Assembly (NCBI RefSeq): GCF_027172205.1
Contig: NC_070614.1
Span: 36,772,001 to 36,836,000 of the forward strand
Direction: 5' to 3'
From: Podarcis raffonei
Lineage: Eukaryota > Chordata > Lepidosauria > Squamata > Lacertidae
DNA length: 64,000 bases
Under the pieces are notes generated by a model, which saw only the letters and a program-made list of their open reading frames with translations, had not been told where the DNA came from and ran no database searches. Within the stretch, counting starts at the first letter, position 1. Every line of letters begins with the position of its first letter. Shown one piece after another: positions 12,001-24,759 of the stretch. A program made the position numbers and the translations under genes.

Positions 12001-15000
12001 CCAATCAGACTGCTGCATTCTGGATCCTATTGTTCTAGGACCAATCAGACTGCTGCATTTTGGATCCTATTGTTCTAGGACCAATCAGACTGCTGCATTT
12101 TGGATCCTATTCAACTCAGTACATAACACCCTGCAAAGTCTGGCACCCGGAATATGTTAACTCAGGAGCATGCCCCACTGGTTCAATGGGACTTACTTCC
12201 AAGTAATGGTGTTTAGGATTGCAGCTTTAAGTCTGCAATAAAGACCGTCCACCAGCGCTTCAGCTGGTTTCTTCTTAAAGGAGAGAGCAAAAAGCCAGCT
12301 CACCATTTCCTTCTGTGCTGGAATATATCCCCAGAGTAGTGCAAGTTGGAGGGCATGAGCAGCTGGTGGTGACCTGGGTGCCTTTCACAGAACCCAAATT
12401 TTGTGGTCTGGGTCAGGATCAGCAGCCCAGCAATGGCTGCTTTCTAAACTCCAGCCTGTGAGCTGAGACTGTGGGCATTTCTGCGTAAGGGGAAAGGGCG
12501 TAGCTTGGTGATACAGTGGGAGTTCAATCTTGCCTTCTGCAGGGATGAACTGCATCTCTGATTGCCCCACACCTGACATCACAAATGGTGTGGGGCAGGT
12601 GACTTGGGGGGGGGGTGGCCTTCTGGGCCATGGGGGAGGCCTGGCAGGCCAGATCTGACACATCGATCAGAGGTTCCCCATCATCCCTGGTGTGGCACAA
12701 GAGAAAATTAATTGGGCGCATCATCATCTGCCAGGCAGCCCTTCCAATATGCAAAGGTGCCAATTATATCACTTCTTTGCTGCCTTCAGCCTTTAGGTTT
12801 TTTTTAGCAGGAATGCCAAATACATGTCTCTAGCAATTGTTCAGCCTGCAGCACCCTTTCACCTCTAACTGAAGCTGCCCAGGGACTTTTGCTGAATGGC
12901 CCTTGTTTTCCTTTTAAAGAAAATGTTATAGATAGGTATTGGTCACAGAGCATTGCTGAATAATATCACGGTACATGATCTGCTATCTGGAAAATTTCCA
13001 TTTTCATTCCAGTTTCCACTAACTGCAGAAAAGTAACACCTCAGCAGGGCTAAAGAGCTTGAATGTGGCTTTTGGAGGCGCACTGTGTCTGCTGAAAACA
13101 AAACACAGGTTTCTAGCCCTAATTGATCAATGTTAATCAATACGATGTGCTCCTCAGGGCCATTCCTCAGCCATTCCTGTCACGTAACATACACCTCATA
13201 GCCAGTACACAGATGCACACCTGTAACCTGCTGTACAGGTGTATTTGAGCATCTGGTGGTTTGGTGAATAGGTGGTGTTTGCAATAAAAACAATTAAATC
13301 CCAAATGACAGTGTGAAGGTTGGTAGTACAAAGTCATACGTGCAATACAATCAGAAATCTTCAATGTCCCTCAGTCTCCCCCAGTCTGTTTCACCAACAA
13401 ACTCACGCAAATACTCTTAGACCATAGAAGGATAATGTAAAGTCAAACATTTCGCCAGAAATACAATCTCTGTCATGGATTAACTAACACAACTGATTCC
13501 CCAACCAATCTAAAATATATCTACAGTAATAGTATAGTGGTCTATGCAATAATTCATCAGATTTAGATTAAAAAGTAAAACCTTGGCTGGGTTAAATAAT
13601 AATAATGAAACATGCCCTTTAAAACATCTTGCCATTTTTACACAAACAGCTGTGTGGAAAATGCTTCTCTCTTAGTTTTTCTATGCAAGGATTGAATCTA
13701 AGGATATTACTGTATTTGAAATTCCTTCTGACGAACAGATACCTTTGAAACACACTGGAACTTGGAATGCTGCAAGATTTTAAAATCCCATATATTTTAT
13801 TGTGTATATATTTGTGAAAATGACACACAAAAATGCATTTTTGAAAATGGATTTGGAAAAATGTGGATATTTGTATATGTGCATCAGTCAATCACTTTGT
13901 GGTGCTAATAGACTCTGTCCTTCTGTCATTTTTTGAATTGCAAATAATGACTTTCCCGTTATGTTAATTTTCTTCTAACATACCCACTCCTCTTTGTGTG
14001 CCATCCCCAACTACCTCCTGATCCTGCCCTGCCAATATTCCAGTTCTGTTCTCAGCTACAGAACAGTAGTTAAAATGTTGAGGGATAGGGAAGAAATGAG
14101 ATTCAGTTTGCATTTAAAGGCACAAACTACTGAATTTGTGCTTTCCAGAACAATACATGAACTGAAACGCAGCCATCCTCCAAAATTCACATCACTCCAT
14201 TTTTACAATCCAGTTCTCCAGCCAAGTAACTGCATTAACAGCATTTACACAATCAAATGTCACATCTAGTTTGGCTCTTAAACTAGCTGCTTCGGCGGCC
14301 CCACATTCAAGAACAAGACTAAGAACTAGTGGCTGAGTATTTCCTCCTCCCTCCCAAATGCATTTTCCTTTTGTGTTGTGTGTTGCTGGGTGTGGGCAAG
14401 ATGATGCCTACGCCAGCCTTACATTGGGGTAGAGCCATAGCTTAGCTGTACAGCATCTGCTTTGCATGCAAAGGGTCCCAGGTTCAGCATCTGCACTGGT
14501 AAGGCCACCAGAGAACCCTGCCTGAAACTTTAGAAAGGTGCTGTTATCGGGTGTGCACACTACTTAGATGAACAATGGTCTGATTCAGTATAAGCCAGAT
14601 TCCTGTGTGTGTTTGTTTGTTGCATTAATATCCCACCTTTTTCTGCAAGGAGCTCAAGGTGGTGTATATGGTTATCCCCCTCCTCATTTAGTCTCCACAA
14701 CAACCCTGTGTTAGGCTGAGAGGCAGTGACTGGCTCAGGGCTACCCAGTGAGTTTCACTGCCAAGTAGGAATTCGAACCTGGTCTACCAGATACTAGCCT
14801 TTCGCTCTAACCACTACACCACACTGCTGCGGCCACTTCTGGTATGCAGTGGGTCTATATCCAGCAATCCTTCCTTTACCGGGGAGGCACAACCAACCCT
14901 AGGGATGAGGGAACAGCTCTTTATGCCAAAGAAATAGCCGAGTAGGGGGTGTGGGTTTGGGTTTGGGTTTGCTTTTGTTTTTATTTTAAATCCACTTACC

Positions 15001-15294
15001 AGCAGCAAGGGCAGCCAACCTCCTCTTGGGCATAGCATGCAAGATGCCATCAGCCAACAGGCCCCAGGGTTGAAAACGATCCCCAGCTTCCCCAGAAGGG
15101 AGTTAGCATCCCGACACTAGGCGCCTTTGGCCACTCTCTTCCTGATCTTCCTTTCTACCTGCTGTGGCACCTGTTCCCTTTTGGCTGGGCGGCAGCTTTG
15201 TCCCCTCCTCCTTCCACACCCACAACTCAGGAGGAAGTGAATCAGCCAGCAGCAAAACCACCAGCAGCAACCCACCGGGCAAACAGCTCCCCAT
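1..15294 (-). CDS. PTPRH: PTPRH-like receptor tyrosine phosphatase, 5' part of gene (runs off left edge)
   Basis: This is the gene-level entry for seven exons: 15294-15159, 8746-8696, 6637-6425, 5260-5012, 3527-3276, 2281-2003 and 930-673. Every internal exon begins and ends in phase 1 and has AG/GT borders, so they join in one frame. The encoded part is extracellular: a signal peptide, a short Ser/Thr-rich stretch, a cysteine-rich segment with N-glycosylation sites, then four fibronectin type III domains. R3-type receptor phosphatases (PTPRB, H, J, O, Q) have such FN3 ectodomains encoded by phase 1-1 exons, a single membrane pass and one cytoplasmic tyrosine phosphatase domain. The membrane and catalytic exons are not in the window. 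The name rests on FN3 content plus position next to TMEM86B and PPP6R1, as in human. Mammalian PTPRH, as I recall it, has no cysteine-rich N-terminal module, so a related paralogue remains possible. Confidence 0.75.
158..205. repeat. Imperfect GCAGAA/GCAGAG tandem repeat
   Basis: A purine-rich 6-base period runs through GCAGAAGCAGAGGCAGAAG. It produces spurious Leu-rich frames on the minus strand. The rest of 1-672 shows no gene. Confidence 0.7.
466..540. repeat. (TG)n microsatellite
   Basis: An interrupted TG/GT run lies about 130 bases beyond the donor of the last FN3 exon, inside the intron. Confidence 0.9.
673..930 (-). CDS. PTPRH: PTPRH-like FN3 domain exon D
   Basis: This 258-base phase 1-1 exon (acceptor CCTACAG, donor GTACTT) encodes 86 residues. 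FN3 markers are FRVHNSSQTEIELSWRKP, FLLRWKNL and LRGLTPSSNYTFTLLSVAEG. Sequons NSS, NES, NYT and NKT are visible. It is the last exon of this gene that I find before the left edge; bases 1-672 hold no further FN3 exon. Confidence 0.9.
1649..1935 (-). repeat. Two adjacent SINE fragments (tRNA-derived, then MIR-core type)
   Basis: 1649-1793 reads on the minus strand as a tRNA-derived SINE; its body (GGGTCATCTAGTCCAACCCC on the plus strand) recurs at 10390. 1815-1935 is the 5' part of a second SINE whose minus-strand head has GTGGTGTAGTGGTT and a B-box-like segment, as in other copies in this window. Both lie in the intron between FN3 exons C and D. Confidence 0.65.
2003..2281 (-). CDS. PTPRH: PTPRH-like FN3 domain exon C
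   Basis: This 279-base phase 1-1 exon (acceptor CCTCAG, donor GTGAGT) encodes 93 residues. FN3 markers are NSIPVSWDRPKDLNAAHYSY, the Tyr in SYRVSW and the L-x-P-G-x-x-Y motif in QLLPGILYSVKLAS. Four cysteines and sequons NIS, NLS, NKS and NIT are present. Confidence 0.9.
2860..3019 (+). repeat. LINE 3' tail (CR1/L2-like) with (ATT)n
   Basis: The stretch contains CCACCCAGAGTGGCTGAGG and CCAGTCAGATGGG and ends in an ATT/AAT microsatellite. The same tail occurs in opposite orientation at 18933 and 23232. It is a short 3' fragment without coding sequence. Confidence 0.65.
3276..3527 (-). CDS. PTPRH: PTPRH-like FN3 domain exon B
   Basis: This 252-base phase 1-1 exon (acceptor ATCCAG, donor GTAGGC) encodes 84 residues. 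FN3 markers are the Trp in DALQIEWAAPKDP, the Tyr in LYSYKV and the L-T-P-G-x-x-Y motif in NLTPGKTYNVEVFAVS. Sequons NHT, NAS, NLT and NVS suggest heavy N-glycosylation. Both borders are clear. Confidence 0.9.
3600..5010. other. Intron of PTPRH-like gene, no gene seen
   Basis: Between FN3 exons A and B I see no coding signal. There is a short (CA)n run at about 4115-4134 and otherwise unclassified sequence. Confidence 0.6.
5012..5260 (-). CDS. PTPRH: PTPRH-like FN3 domain exon A
   Basis: This 249-base phase 1-1 exon (acceptor GAACAG, donor GTGAGT) encodes 83 residues with FN3 landmarks: N-terminal P-x-x-V, the B-strand Trp (HSVTLHWQISND), and the L-x-P-x-x-x-Y motif (KLSPGQNYNMTV). It carries several cysteines (NDCCYK, SNCTAN, GRCSKE, FTCE), more than a usual FN3. 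It follows the cysteine-rich exon and probably folds against it. Confidence 0.85.
5742..5851 (+). repeat. tRNA-derived SINE, truncated
   Basis: An A-box-like TAGCTCAGTTGGTAG at the head is followed by the SINE body (TGCATTGCAGG, GGTTGGACTAGA) and TTCTATGATT tail. The B box region is lost, so this is not a tRNA gene. A fuller copy is at 15481. Confidence 0.75.
5879..6200 (+). repeat. Sauria-type SINE
   Basis: The head GGCGCTGTGGGTTAAACCAC, the B-box-like GGTTCAAATCC, the body motif GCAAGTAGATAAATAGG and the 3' tail CAGGGGTCCCTTTACCTTT match the widespread squamate Sauria SINE, a tRNA-derived element with a Bov-B-like 3' end. It is nearly full length. It lies upstream of the cysteine-rich exon, in the intron. 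Confidence 0.85.
6425..6637 (-). CDS. PTPRH: PTPRH-like cysteine-rich extracellular exon
   Basis: The exon has 213 bases with a CCACAG acceptor and a GGAG/GTAAGG donor, phase 1-1, and encodes 71 residues starting DPCKYHGEVGGNF. Seven cysteines are visible (residues about 3, 18, 41, 50, 60, 66, 69), and an eighth lies at the start of the following FN3 exon (PCPVQKL), making an even set. N-glycosylation sequons NVT, NST and NCS are present. I do not recognise the module from a named family. Its place between a Ser/Thr-rich exon and FN3 domains resembles the layout of CD45 (PTPRC). The reading frame continues past the donor to a chance stop, but splice signals and phase favour an internal exon. 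Confidence 0.65.
6800..7800. other. Intron region, possible old retroelement remnant, no gene assigned
   Basis: A TATATA-rich stretch near 7170 and an AATAAAGAATC near 7680 could be remains of an LTR-type promoter and poly(A) site on the plus strand, but I see no paired ends. No coding exon is convincing; a 146-residue minus-strand frame at 6827-7267 has no recognisable domain. Confidence 0.3.
7808..8035 (+). repeat. tRNA-SINE fragment followed by palindromic ACTACA repeat
   Basis: 7808-7880 has the tRNA-like head CATAGCTCATTGGTAGAGCA and a B-box-like GGTTCAATCCC. 7913-8035 belongs to a palindromic repeat family common in this window, with CTCCAGATGTTG at one end, ACTACAGCTCCCATCAG inside and CTGGAGGGCCACAGG at the other end. 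Confidence 0.65.
8131..8547 (+). mobile_element. hAT-like non-autonomous DNA element with a nested element
   Basis: The left end is CAGGGGTCAGCAAACTTTTT and the right end, reversed, reads CATGGGTAGGCAAACTAAG, a diverged terminal inverted repeat of hAT type. Inside are paired hAT-like motifs (GGCCGGACTAT and CGAGCCGGATTTAG) and a 70-base tandem duplication (units from 8334 and 8404). A second inverted-repeat element sits at 8165-8256. I could not settle a clean 8-base target duplication. Confidence 0.65.
8165..8256. mobile_element. Nested MITE with perfect 14-base inverted ends
   Basis: The ends CCATAGCTGTCAAC and GTTGACAGCTATGG are exact reverse complements, and the arms remain complementary further in (GTTTCCC and GGGAAAA). 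It splits the hAT-like element, whose sequence resumes on both sides. It is a 92-base hairpin with no coding sequence. Confidence 0.75.
8696..8746 (-). CDS. PTPRH: PTPRH-like small Ser/Thr-rich (mucin-like) exon
   Basis: This 51-base exon is bounded by a pyrimidine-rich acceptor ending AACAG and a strong GTAAGT donor. It is phase 1-1. It encodes KNKESITTTKPSTTSA, rich in Ser and Thr, as expected of an O-glycosylated stalk. Its frame is open only in the phase used by the neighbouring exons. Mini-exons of this type are often alternatively spliced in receptor phosphatases; that is inference here. Confidence 0.6.
8750..9760. other. Intron, no gene seen
   Basis: This stretch shows no exon signal. 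About 9180-9430 resembles an interspersed repeat also hinted at near 21700 (CTGATCC, CCATCTTTGCTAATGGCCA). Nothing else is assigned. Confidence 0.5.
9766..9845. repeat. Palindromic ACTACA repeat (hairpin)
   Basis: The arms GGACTACAACTCCCATCATC and GATGATGGGAGTTGTAGTCC are exact reverse complements separated by a short loop. It is the clearest hairpin of the family that recurs across the window. Confidence 0.8.
10390..10535 (-). repeat. tRNA-derived SINE
   Basis: Read on the minus strand it starts with a tRNA-like TAGCTCAGTCAGTAAAGCA, has a B-box-like GGGTTTGAGCCCC and ends with the body CCCTCTTGGTCCCTTCCATC. It is the same family as 5742 and 15481. Confidence 0.75.
10650..10775. repeat. Palindromic repeat with AACTACATTTCCCAGCATTC
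   Basis: The arms GTGCTGGGGGTTGTAGTT and AACTACATTTCCCAGCATTC form an imperfect hairpin, followed by GCTTTAAATGCATGG. This looks like a non-autonomous DNA element. The right arm is close to the ZNF143 (SBS) binding consensus. Confidence 0.6.
11571..11800 (+). repeat. MIR-core type SINE
   Basis: The head has GTTATGGTGGTTAGAATG, then a B-box-like GATTCAAATCCCC, then the core CGCAGGGTTGTTGTGAGGA and a 3' part CACCTTGAGGTCCTTGGAGG with an AATAAATAAAT tail. The core matches the MIR core. Similar copies lie at 14620, 26697, 44880 and 52820. Confidence 0.75.
11802..12128 (-). mobile_element. Solo LTR fossil, retrovirus-like
   Basis: On the minus strand the element begins TGTTATG and ends TTTCACA, so it has TG...CA ends. 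In order it shows a U3 with a 40-base tandem unit carrying CCAAT boxes (ATTGG on the minus strand), a TATA-like TGTATATAAAGC near 11900 and an AATAAA at 11846-11841. No internal coding part is attached, so it reads as a solo LTR. I could not confirm a target duplication. The repeat units are almost identical, suggesting moderate or young age. Confidence 0.7.
11998..12108. repeat. 40-base tandem repeat, about 2.8 copies, in LTR U3
   Basis: Units start at 11998, 12038 and 12078, each beginning GGACCAATCAGACTGCTGCA. The first two differ by about one base. Each carries one CCAAT box. Confidence 0.9.
12130..14430. other. Intron of PTPRH-like gene, no gene seen
   Basis: I see no exon with splice signals and matching phase. 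The part from about 13400 to 14000 is AT-rich. No family was assigned to this stretch. Confidence 0.5.
14432..14832. repeat. tRNA-derived SINE (+) followed by MIR-core SINE (-)
   Basis: 14432-14610 has the head GCCATAGCTTAGCTGTACAG and a tail TCTGATTCAGTATAAG on the plus strand. 14620-14832 reads on the minus strand as a MIR-core SINE starting at the GCAGTGTGGTGTAGTGGTTA end and reaching GAGCTCCTTGCAG. They sit head to head about 460 bases downstream of candidate exon 1. Confidence 0.7.
15159..15294 (-). CDS. PTPRH: PTPRH-like candidate exon 1: signal peptide
   Basis: An ATG at 15294 with A at -3 and G at +4 opens a 45-codon frame starting MGSCLPGGLLLVVLLLADS, a typical signal peptide with a Leu/Val core. 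The frame reaches a donor (CAG/GTAGAA) at 15159 in phase 1, which is the phase the next exon at 8746 needs. It lies between the TMEM86B poly(A) signal and the first FN3 exons, where exon 1 of this gene should be. The 6.4-kb gap to the next exon and the lack of known homology for the mature residues keep this a prediction. Confidence 0.5.
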
Positions 15295-15366
15295 TATTTT
15301 GCCCAGACTTGGAGAGAGCTGTTTTTTGTTTTTGTTTTTTTGTTTTTTAAAAAGTCTCTCTCTGTG

Positions 15367-15640
15367 TGTGTTTCGTAGCTTAGTGGCAGAGTATCTGGTT
15401 TGCACAGAGAAGGCTGCCAGTTCAAATCCCTGACATCTTTAGACTCCCTGCCAGAAACCCTGGAATTCAAGAATATCTGGGATGGGATAGCTCAATTGGT
15501 AAGAGCACGAGACTCTTCATCGCAAGATTGTGGGTTTGAGTCCCACGTTGGGCAAAAAGATTCCTTGCATGGGGTTGGCCTAGAATAGATGATCCCCATG
15601 GTCCCTCCCAAGTCTACAGTTCTATGATCTGGAGCACCAC
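15367..15640 (+). repeat. Two tRNA-derived SINEs in tandem
   Basis: 15367-15475 is a fragment with GTAGCTTAGTGGCAGAG and TTCAAATCCC. 15481-15640 is a fuller copy with A box TAGCTCAATTGGTAAGAGCA and B box GGGTTTGAGTCCC, then the SINE body. They lie just upstream of the candidate PTPRH-like exon 1. Confidence 0.75.
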
Positions 15641-15724
15641 AGGCTCCCCTTAAAATAATGTGGATAAATATATTGGTTTTAAAAGTAGCCCAGGTTGCTG
15701 TTTCAACACCTAAACCGGGGGGGG

Positions 15725-15840
15725 GGGCTGACCTGTGGCTCTCCAGATGTTGTGGACGGCAACTTCCATCAAACCTAGCCAGCATGGGCAAGCATTAGGG
15801 AGGATGGGGGTTGTAGTCCAACAACATCTGGGTGGCTGTT
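15725..15840. repeat. Palindromic ACTACA repeat
   Basis: It begins CTGTGGCTCTCCAGATGTTG and ends GTTGTAGTCCAACAACATCT. The left ACTACA arm is decayed. Confidence 0.65.
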
Positions 15841-16263
15841 GGTTAGGCAGACGTGGAGTCTGTTCGCATTAGAGGCCGAAAACACAGCAAGGTCAGTTCC
15901 CCCCTGCTACTGCTCACACCAGAGAAGGGGCAGAGGTGTCTTCATCCTCCACTCGTGACCTTTTTGGTTTCCCTGCCCCTACAACTCCACAACCCCCAGA
16001 GCTTGTATTCATGAAGCTGGCTTGATAGGGTACATTCACTGCTTACTCCGCATCCAGTTTTGTAGTTGAATTGAAACTGGTTTGAAGACGGAAATATGCA
16101 TCAAACAGCAGTATTTTTTTTAAATAAAGTACAGGATCAATATGGTGAACATCGTGTGAATATGACTTCAAAATCTAGCAGTAGGAGCTCACTAGATGCA
16201 GAGTAAAAGGTAATGTGAACATAGCCCTGAGCTACATTAAGACACAGTAGGTAGGGCAATGCC

Positions 16264-16269
16264 TTTATT
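16264..16269 (-). terminator. TMEM86B: Candidate poly(A) signal of TMEM86B
   Basis: An AATAAA on the minus strand lies about 1 kb beyond the TMEM86B stop and before the PTPRH-like exon 1. It would give a 3' UTR of about 1.05 kb containing the mariner-type element at 16746. Confidence 0.5.
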
Positions 16270-16745
16270 AGAATCGACTGAAAGAGTGAGCAAGCTTCTG
16301 TGTTTTCAATAACTCTTCTTCACACTAAAAAAGAGGCTGCGGGGTGTTGGTGGAGAAGCAAAGCTGGACAGCGAAGTCTTCAGTATGGCTTTCAGAATCA
16401 AGACAAGCTCTGTCCGTTTCCCTTAACCTTCCCCCAACTTGTTGTTTTGCTCGTCATCTAAAGTGAAGATGAGACAGGAGAACTGAGAAGCTTGCACACT
16501 GTTTTGTGACATTCCAGTCGGTCCCAAAAGGTATTATCCTAGTGTGGTTTTTGGTTGTCGTAAGCCAAGTGTTGTATCTGGGCTTAGTTCTACTCAGTAC
16601 AGACCCATTGAAATTAACAGACCTAACTGATTTCCATGGGTCTGCAACATGCCAAATGACACCGCCCCTCATACATGATTTTTGGCCCCGAGAGTAGCAG
16701 ATTGTGAGATGGAGAGCAGGTATTATCTGGGTTCATTTCCCTTTA

Positions 16746-16967
16746 CAGTGGCACCTCGGGTTACAGACGCTTCAGGTTACAGCGCTAACCCTGAAATAGT
16801 ACCTTGGGTTAAGAACTTTACCTCAGGAAGAGAACAGAAATTGTGCGATGGCAGCATGGCAGCAGCGGGAAGCCCCATTAGCTGAAGTGGTACCTCAGGT
16901 TAAGAACAGTTTCAGGTTAAGAATGGACCTCCAGAACGAATTAAGTTCTTAACCTGAGGTACCACTG
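16746..16967. mobile_element. Tc1/mariner-like MITE
   Basis: The ends CAGTGGCACCTCGGGTTA and TTAACCTGAGGTACCACTG are near-perfect inverted repeats flanked by TA on both sides (16744-16745, 16968-16969), the target duplication of the Tc1/mariner group. Internal copies of the motif (GTACCTCAGGTTAAGAAC) make it a strong hairpin. It carries no transposase. Confidence 0.85.
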
Positions 16968-17304
16968 TATTCCTGGCCCCCCACAATCTTGCTTTTGCTT
17001 TTCATGCTAAGCTGTCGCTATTGAATGTGCTTGTAGATCTGCAAACACCCTGCCTTATAGTGTGAAAGCTTATTGCTTTACCGTAAACAAACTACTTTCC
17101 ACTGCTTTGGAGAAAGTGCATGAAGGGAAGAGATGAGAAAGCAAAATTGATTTGGGGGAAGGGGAGAGACTTGAGCTCCTGAGAGGAAGGACAGAGCCTA
17201 GAAAGTTATAGCTGAACTCGAGAGGAGTCAGGAGGTCAGATGCCTGCAGTCCTTTCTCCTGCACACAAAATGGTTGAAACTTGACAGCAGTCCAAGTCCT
17301 GCGC

Positions 17305-23055
<5,751 letters not shown>

Positions 23056-23231
23056 GGCCACTCCTGGCGTTGGCGGTAACAGATGCTGCCTGATCTTGAA
23101 GCAGGTGCCAGTTATGCTTGCACCTTGCAGCAAAGTGGACTTTCAACTCCCTCAGGGTACAAGGGGGCAACTGATAAGATGGCAATCCATACCCGTCACA
23201 CTGTCTCTGCTTGGTACCAGAGGAGTAGTAG

Positions 23232-23375
23232 TAGTAATAATAATAATAATTTATTATTTATACCCCACCCATCTGGCTGGGTTTCCCCAGCCACTCTGGG
23301 TGGCTTACAACAAAATATTAAAAACACAATACAACATCAGACATTAAAAACTTACCTAAACAGGGAATAATAATA
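23232..23375 (-). repeat. LINE 3' tail (CR1/L2-like) with (AAT)n
   Basis: CCCATCTGGCTGGGTTTCCC and CAGCCACTCTGGGTGGCTTA repeat the tail seen at 18933. It lies about 180 bases upstream of the TMEM86B start codon and so may overlap its promoter or 5' UTR region. Confidence 0.7.
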
Positions 23376-23610
23376 AAGGCTTTGCCCCACCCCTGCTCTA
23401 GACCCTCAAGTTCTCTTTAAAAGAAACCATTACCAAGCACAAGCTGATCAATACTCCCCTGCTCACACAGGCAGGCCAGGAGGGACAAGAGGATTGGCAG
23501 CATCGTTCTTCTCCTTAGCTCTCTGAAGGGCTGAAGCCATTTATTAACTAGTTGGCGTGAGGGGCTGCAGAGGTGGGTCATGAAAGATCCTGGCTAATCA
23601 CATGTGCACA

Positions 23611-23919
23611 CAGGGCCATCTTACCCATAGGCGCCAGGGGTGCAGGGCACCCGGGCGCCAGGCTCTCAGGGGCGCCAGGCTGAGAGTCCAGGGCCCGAGA
23701 GTTGAGTCTGGGGAAGAGCCCGCCCATTGGTTGGAGCGTGTGGTGGGCTCTTCTGCTGCGGGCGGCTCTGTGCTGTGAGTTTGGGTGTGACCAAGCCAGT
23801 GAGATGCTGAGGCAGCCGGCCGGCCGGCTCTGCCCTCTTGTGCGCCTGGGACTGGGCAACCGGGGGGGCACCGGGTGGATCTTTGCACCCCAGTGCCGCA
23901 TATGCTTAAGACAGCCCTG
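23611..23919. mobile_element. hAT-type non-autonomous element with 8-base target duplication
   Basis: The left end is CAGGGCCATCTTA and the right end, reversed, is CAGGGCTGTCTTA. The flanks TGTGCACA (23603-23610) and TGTGCACG (23920-23927) form an 8-base duplication with one mismatch, as for hAT elements. The inside is GC-rich (GCCGGCCGGCCGG). Overlapping frames in it are not genes. Confidence 0.85.
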
Positions 23920-24084
23920 TGTGCACGTAACACACAGGGTCTTGTGGATCTTGATGGGCAGCATTTCATAGCTGCTTTCCAGATCATAAGCATAAAGTAT
24001 GCACAATTTTATTGGAAGAGGGCAGGCGAACAGGACCCTCTTATAGCAAGCATACCTCTGTTTAAGGCCAAGCTGGAATGCTGA

Positions 24085-24230
24085 GATTAGCCTCCCACAA
24101 AGTATTCATGGGGATGTAGCCGATATCTTGGTCCGTGACTGTGGAGGCCAATTCTGGATCCACACACCCTTCCACAGTGGGGACATAAGTTTCCGGGAGG
24201 GAGTTGATCATGGTGAGGGTTTGCCAAGCG
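24085..24230 (-). mobile_element. LINE ORF fragment with C2H2-like finger
   Basis: One minus-strand frame reads CPHCGRVCGSRIGLHSH, a finger-like motif that I associate with the C terminus of endonuclease-reverse transcriptase ORFs of some vertebrate LINEs. The fragment is short and the clade is unsure. It stands back to back with the L1 end at 24300. Confidence 0.45.
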
Positions 24231-24299
24231 TGCCTTCCTCTTAGCATGTTTCTCCCTTTCGTCCTGAGTTTGAGTGTCTCCAAGTGTATGGAAACTTAT

Positions 24300-24750
24300 T
24301 CATATGCGGCGACTACAGTGGCCAAAATGTTACTCGCCCCAAAACGGAAAGAAGCAGAAGTCCAAGCAAAGGAAGAATGGAAACAAAAACTTATGGAATA
24401 TGCAGAAATGGTGAAACTTACTGGAAGAATAAAAAATCAAGATAACAAATTTTTGTTTATAAAAGAATGGAAATGGTTTATTGAATATTGACAGATAAAT
24501 TATAAACAGATAAAAACATTGGCAGGGTTATTGTAATAACCTGCAGTTTTATAAGAGTATATATTTAAAGAAGATGAATAAAGGAGTGAATTAAATTAAT
24601 TTGGATATTCAGAAGATATTAAAAGAAATTGAAGGAACCGCAGAAAGAGGGCAAAGAAAGTCAATTTTTGAAATGTCTAAATGATTGCAAACTTGGTGAA
24701 ATGTATAAAATTAGTGAAATGTATAAACTTGAAAAGTAAAAAAAAGGGGG
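24300..24750 (+). mobile_element. L1 3' end, 5'-truncated
   Basis: The plus-strand frame YSYAATTVAKMLLAPKRKEA leads to KLMEYAEMVKLTGRIKNQ and EWKWFIEY before a stop near 24491, which is the C terminus of a reptile L1 ORF2. An AT-rich 3' UTR and an A-rich stretch near 24740 follow. Confidence 0.7.
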
Positions 24751-24759
24751 GGGAATGTA

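Noticed and set aside
15481-15560. tRNA-like sequence with A and B boxes (also 5742, 10390, 14432, 40578)
   Set aside because: Each is followed by the same non-tRNA body and tail and lacks a paired acceptor stem, so they are tRNA-derived SINEs, not tRNA genes.
23578-24006. Two overlapping minus-strand frames of about 130-140 residues
   Set aside because: They lie mostly inside the GC-rich hAT element at 23611-23919.
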